This document shows positions 60,496-64,000 of a stretch of DNA of 64,000 nucleotides, piece by piece; position 1 is the first letter of the stretch; every line of letters begins with the position of its first letter. The position numbers were made by a program, and so were the translations under genes. The stretch lies in contig OZ252297.1 in NCBI GenBank assembly GCA_965250275.1, positions 3,596,001-3,660,000 on the forward strand. The letters run 5' to 3'. The notes under the pieces are model-generated. The model was given only the letters and a program-made list of their open reading frames with translations. It was not told the DNA's origin and made no database searches. Source of the stretch: G965250275 sp965250275. GTDB taxonomy: Bacteria > Pseudomonadota > Alphaproteobacteria > Rhodobacterales > Rhodobacteraceae.

Positions 60496-61560
60496 ATGAC
60501 CACCACTCGCTTCGCAACAGCTGCTGTGCTGGCCGCTTTGTTCGGATCAACGTCATTGGCACAGGACATCAGGCTCATGGACGGCGTCGAGCCGCGTCCG
60601 AATGGAAACTCCGTTGTCGAGGCAGACGCGTTTCAGACCGAAGAGCCGTGGACTATCGCCATGAGCCATTTTGGTGTGAACGCCAATACCTGGACAGTGC
60701 AAACAGCGCACGAGGCGCAAGGCATTGCGGACACCGATGACCGCATAGAGAATTTCATAATGCTCGACGCGAACTTTGATCAGGCAAAGCAGGTCGCCGA
60801 CATCGAAGACCTTATCGCGCAAGGTCCCGATGTCCTGATCGTCATGCCGGTTACACCAACCTCGGCGGATGCGGGCATCCAGAAAGCCATCGACGCCGGT
60901 ATACCTGTCGTGGTGCACACCGGCAGGACGGAGAACCAGAACTTCACCGTCGACATTCAGGGAGGTGCCGAAAATTTCGGCCGCGTGATGGGCGACTTTC
61001 TGGTCGAGCAACTTGGCGGCGAGGGAAAAATTTGGGTTCTGCGCGGTCTTCCCTCCCATCCCGAAGATATCAACCGCTACAACGGTCTGATGCAGTCCCT
61101 CGAAGGGACAAATATCGAGATCACTCAAGAAGACTACGGCAGCTGGGTCTATGACCTTGGGAAGAGCCTGTGCGAAACCTTCTACCTCAACGATCCGCAA
61201 GTCGACGCCATCTGGTCATCCGGGGCCGATATGACTCGCGCATGCGTGGATGTACTGACCGAATTCGGCGCTGAGATTCCGCCAATAACCGGCGAAGGCA
61301 ACAATGGTTTTTTTGGCCAATGGCTCGAAATGGGCTACCCCAGCATCGTGGCTGAATACAGCCCCTCACAGGCCGCGGCTGGCGTACGTGCCGCGGTTGC
61401 TTTGCTGGAAGGCGAAGCACTCTACAAGCATTACATCTACGAACCCGAAGGCTGGGATGCAGCGAAGGCCGCGGAATTTTATCGCGATGACCTGTCCGCC
61501 AATGTCTGGTGGCCAACCGAATTGCCGGAAGAAACTCTGCAGACGCTCTACGGCAACTGA
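60496..61560 (+). CDS. ribose-type sugar ABC binding protein
   Basis: 354 residues from MTTTRFATAA, preceded by GGGGAGGAG; the longer frame from 60367 is rejected. The signal peptide is cleaved near LAQDI. The type I periplasmic-binding fold has LDANFDQAKQVADIEDLIAQ, PDVLIVMPVT, AIDAGIPVVVHTGR and WSSGADMTRACVDVL, typical of RbsB/XylF-like receptors. The sugar is not known. Confidence 0.92.
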   Translation: MTTTRFATAAVLAALFGSTSLAQDIRLMDGVEPRPNGNSVVEADAFQTEEPWTIAMSHFGVNANTWTVQTAHEAQGIADTDDRIENFIMLDANFDQAKQVADIEDLIAQGPDVLIVMPVTPTSADAGIQKAIDAGIPVVVHTGRTENQNFTVDIQGGAENFGRVMGDFLVEQLGGEGKIWVLRGLPSHPEDINRYNGLMQSLEGTNIEITQEDYGSWVYDLGKSLCETFYLNDPQVDAIWSSGADMTRACVDVLTEFGAEIPPITGEGNNGFFGQWLEMGYPSIVAEYSPSQAAAGVRAAVALLEGEALYKHYIYEPEGWDAAKAAEFYRDDLSANVWWPTELPEETLQTLYGN

Positions 61561-61579
61561 CACCCTCCCTGTCAAACCG

Positions 61580-61607
61580 GCTCTCACGCAGGCAACTGCG
61601 CGAGAGC
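61580..61607 (+). terminator. intra-operon stem-loop after the sugar-binding gene
   Basis: GCTCTC-A-CGCAG and CTGCG-C-GAGAGC pair around a GCAA tetraloop (61592-61595), with TTTT close behind. It is the strongest of the four binding-protein hairpins in the window and separates the receptor gene from the ATPase gene. Confidence 0.75.
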
Positions 61608-61635
61608 GAGTTTTGCCCTCAACCGGAAAGGTAAG

Positions 61636-63129
61636 ATGCTGCCAACGGTCACTATGACGGGTGTTTCCAAACACTTTGGGTCGACGCTCGCCGTCGACAA
61701 CGTTTCTTTCGAAGTGTTGCCCGGCCGGGTCCATGCGCTGATAGGCGAGAACGGTGCAGGCAAGTCCACATTGATGAAGGTGCTTGCTGGGGTGCATCAG
61801 CCCGACACGGGTGAGATCATCATTGCGGGACGCGCGGTCTCGTTTGCCAACCCGCGCGAGGCTCTGGCTGAAGGGGTATCGACGGTCTTTCAAGAACTGT
61901 CGCTGCTGCCCAATCTTACGATCGCTGAAAACATGTTCCTCGGCAAAGAGCCGATTGGCCGTTTCGGCATTCCGGATCGCGCCGAGATGGTGCGCCGGAC
62001 GCAAGAGGCATTGTCCGAGCTGGGCATGATCGTTGACCCCAACATGCTGGTGTCCGAGCTCAGCATTGCCGAACGACAATTTGTCGAAATCGCGCACGGC
62101 ATCAGGGCAGACGCACAAGTGTTCATCCTAGATGAGCCAACAGCCGCACTAAATGCCGCTGACGTCGACATCCTGAACGGACAAATCGAAAGCCTTAAAT
62201 CGGCGGGCAAAGCAATCATCTACATCTCCCATCGTATGGACGAGATCTTTGCGATTTGTGACGACGTCACAGTCATGAAAGATGGCAAGCATATCGCTAC
62301 TCAGCCGGTGAGCGACCTAACCCCCGATCGATTAATTTCATTGATGGTTGGCCGCGAGCTCAGCGACCTGTTCCCCAGACGGGGGCATGAACGAGGACCT
62401 TTGCGGTTGTCCTGCAAAAACCTGAAGCTGACATCCCAGGCCGATCCGCTGAATTTCGATTTGCATGCGGGGGAGATCCTTGGGCTTGCGGGCCTGGAAG
62501 GACAAGGCCAAAGCGAAGTTGCGCGGTCTTTGATCGGACAGTTCGCGGCAGCAAGTGGGGAAGTTGTCGTCGGCGACCAAACCCTGCACCTTCCATTGGC
62601 CCCTGAAGGCGGCATTCGGTTTATGCAACGTATGCGGTTGGGCTTTGTGCCCGAAGATCGCAAGGAAGAGGGCCTGCTCCTTGGGGCTTCCATTGCCGAG
62701 AACATCGGGATCGGACTTCAAGCCACCCGCCCCGGCTACAAACCGCTCGTCCGGATACGGGAAACAGTTCATCGCATTATGGAAGAGCTGAACGTGAAGG
62801 CGCAGGGCGCCAACATGCCGGTCGACGCGCTTTCCGGAGGCAATCAGCAGAAGGTACTGCTCGGCAGATACCTCGCCTCTGACCTGGACGTACTCATCAT
62901 TGAAGAGCCTACACGAGGCGTTGATATCGGCGCCAAAGCCGAAATCTACCGATTGCTCCGTTCGCTTGCGGACCAGGGCAAAGCGATTGTTGTGCTTTCA
63001 CGCGAAACGGTTGAACTGATCGGCCTCTGCGACAGGCTTCTCGTCATCCACAACCGTAAGGTCGCGGCCGAGATCGCCGGCAAAGACGCGACCGAACACG
63101 CCATCTTAGACGCAGCGATCGGCTCATGA
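61636..63129 (+). CDS. sugar ABC transporter ATPase (RbsA/XylG type)
   Basis: 497 residues with two ABC domains. The first has Walker A GENGAGKST and Walker B VFILDEPTAAL with a degenerate signature (VSELSIAERQ). The second has a degenerate P-loop (GLEGQGQSE) but an intact LSGGNQQKVLLGRYL and LIIEEPTRGVDIGAK. This asymmetry is normal for sugar importers of the CUT2 class. It overlaps the permease start (ATGA). Confidence 0.95.
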   Translation: MLPTVTMTGVSKHFGSTLAVDNVSFEVLPGRVHALIGENGAGKSTLMKVLAGVHQPDTGEIIIAGRAVSFANPREALAEGVSTVFQELSLLPNLTIAENMFLGKEPIGRFGIPDRAEMVRRTQEALSELGMIVDPNMLVSELSIAERQFVEIAHGIRADAQVFILDEPTAALNAADVDILNGQIESLKSAGKAIIYISHRMDEIFAICDDVTVMKDGKHIATQPVSDLTPDRLISLMVGRELSDLFPRRGHERGPLRLSCKNLKLTSQADPLNFDLHAGEILGLAGLEGQGQSEVARSLIGQFAAASGEVVVGDQTLHLPLAPEGGIRFMQRMRLGFVPEDRKEEGLLLGASIAENIGIGLQATRPGYKPLVRIRETVHRIMEELNVKAQGANMPVDALSGGNQQKVLLGRYLASDLDVLIIEEPTRGVDIGAKAEIYRLLRSLADQGKAIVVLSRETVELIGLCDRLLVIHNRKVAAEIAGKDATEHAILDAAIGS

Positions 63130-64000
63130 CAGATACAAGCAGCAGACCCCATTCGGCCTCAAAGCCAAATCGCTGGTTTGGCAAAAACTCGCGTCAGGGA
63201 AACTGGTCCGCAGCTCTCGGCATCATCCTTGCCACAACGCTGCTTTTGCTGGTCACAACTGACGATTTTGCCACGCCTCAGAATGCGTCAAATCTGCTCG
63301 CACAGGCAATGCCGCTAATCATCGTCGCCATCGGGCAGATGATCGTCATCGTGCTGGCGGGCATGGATCTTTCCGTTGGCTCTGTCATCAGCCTGACGAC
63401 GGCAATTTTGGCACTGAACGGCTCTCCTGTTGTCCTGATCCCTCTGGTTTTTCTGGTTGCGGCAGGCATCGGTTTTGTCAACGGCATTGCGATTGTCCGG
63501 CTGAATGTCCACCCGATCATCGCGACTCTGTCGATGCAGTTCATCGTTCTCGGTATTGCACAATTGCTGCGCCCCGTGGCAGGAGGCTCGGTACCTGATC
63601 TGGTCGTGAGACTTGTGACCGGGTCGGTTTTGGGTGTCCCCGCATCAGTTTTTTGGGCTGTTCTGGTTATTGGCGTCGGTTGGAAGATCCTCCACGGATC
63701 CCGCTTTGGACTCCATCTCTTTGCCATCGGTGGGGGCGTTGCATCGGGGCAAGCCGACACCGCACATAACTTTGGCATCAAAGATCAGCGTAACATCGTT
63801 CTGGCCTATGTCCTGAGTGCCCTATTTGCGGCTCTGGCGGGCTTTTTCATCGCCGGGCGGATCGCTTCGGGGGATCCCGGCGTCGGCGCGCAGTTCGCAC
63901 TCGACTCCATCACTGCAGTTGCCATCGGCGGCACTCAGCTTTCAGGCGGTGTTGGCGGCCTTCACGGTACCATTCTGGGAGCCATCCTGATGGCGTTGCT
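63126..64000 (+). CDS. sugar ABC transporter permease (RbsC type), cut by window edge
   Basis: About 291 residues are visible before the window ends. A polar N-terminus leads to repeated hydrophobic spans with AIGQMIVIVLAGMDLSVGSV, the RbsC signature, and later DSITAVAIGGTQLSGGVGG. The C-terminus lies beyond the right edge. The ATG overlaps the ATPase stop. Confidence 0.93.
   Translation, partial: MTDTSSRPHSASKPNRWFGKNSRQGNWSAALGIILATTLLLLVTTDDFATPQNASNLLAQAMPLIIVAIGQMIVIVLAGMDLSVGSVISLTTAILALNGSPVVLIPLVFLVAAGIGFVNGIAIVRLNVHPIIATLSMQFIVLGIAQLLRPVAGGSVPDLVVRLVTGSVLGVPASVFWAVLVIGVGWKILHGSRFGLHLFAIGGGVASGQADTAHNFGIKDQRNIVLAYVLSALFAALAGFFIAGRIASGDPGVGAQFALDSITAVAIGGTQLSGGVGGLHGTILGAILMAL

Noticed and set aside
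1..64000. CRISPR arrays, rRNA operons and intact tRNA genes
   Set aside because: No regularly spaced identical repeats, no rRNA-like sequence and no complete tRNA cloverleaf were found by eye; only tRNA-Gly halves are present.

Overview
The window looks like chromosomal (or large-replicon) DNA of a marine alphaproteobacterium of the Roseobacter group (Rhodobacterales). The evidence is a complete roseobacter-type ectoine/5-hydroxyectoine gene set (enuR, uehABC, usp, eutABCDE, asnC, ssd, atf), several TRAP transporters, a choline-sulfatase locus, a dmeRF metal-efflux operon, and high G+C codon use in most genes. No rRNA gene, intact tRNA gene or CRISPR array was seen.

Layout. (1) 1-5.8 kb: a PanB-like protein and a methyltransferase under a MerR-type promoter, the convergent merR gene with its own matching operator, then a two-gene unit (small membrane protein plus exported zincin metalloprotease). 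(2) 5.6-7.1 kb: a complete tyrosine integrase, a small downstream gene, and the promoter plus 5' half of a tRNA-Gly(UCC) gene. (3) 7.2-41.3 kb: accessory cargo. It holds dmeRF; a CobW GTPase; the 13-gene ectoine uptake and catabolism block; single genes (methyltransferase, HxlR regulator, lysE pseudogene, acyl-CoA synthetase, a symporter fused to a solute-binding domain); two HupE-type genes; a membrane TPR protein; a compact operon of MBL hydrolase, CobW, DUF1622, DUF202 and BASS transporter; and a DCC-family protein. (4) 42.1-43.2 kb: a second, near-identical but C-terminally truncated integrase with the same tRNA-Gly 5' half. (5) 43.5-64 kb: loci that look chromosomal: LysR with a ProXVW-type ABC transporter and choline sulfatase; an AraC-controlled eight-gene catabolic operon with a TRAP transporter; and a ROK/SGNH-hydrolase locus divergent from a ribose-type ABC transporter that runs off the right edge.

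The two integrase copies are direct repeats exactly 36,204 bp apart. Each abuts a tRNA-Gly(UCC) 5' half preceded by a tRNA-like promoter. The simplest reading is tandem accretion of two integrative elements at one tRNA-Gly gene: the older one (7.1-43.2 kb) has lost its integrase C-terminus, and the newer one starts at the intact integrase and runs left out of the window. The element boundaries are inference.

How the genes work together. Ectoines enter through UehABC. EutABC are thought to turn 5-hydroxyectoine into ectoine, EutD opens the ring, EutE deacetylates, and Atf and Ssd yield aspartate; EnuR and AsnC regulate. Choline-O-sulfate or a related compound is imported and cleaved to choline. 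Compatible-solute scavenging is therefore present both inside the putative island and beside it. Metal handling recurs in the island (DmeRF, two HupE-like proteins, two COG0523 GTPases). A family of degenerate intergenic repeats with cores such as AAGCGGACATTCG recurs across the window.
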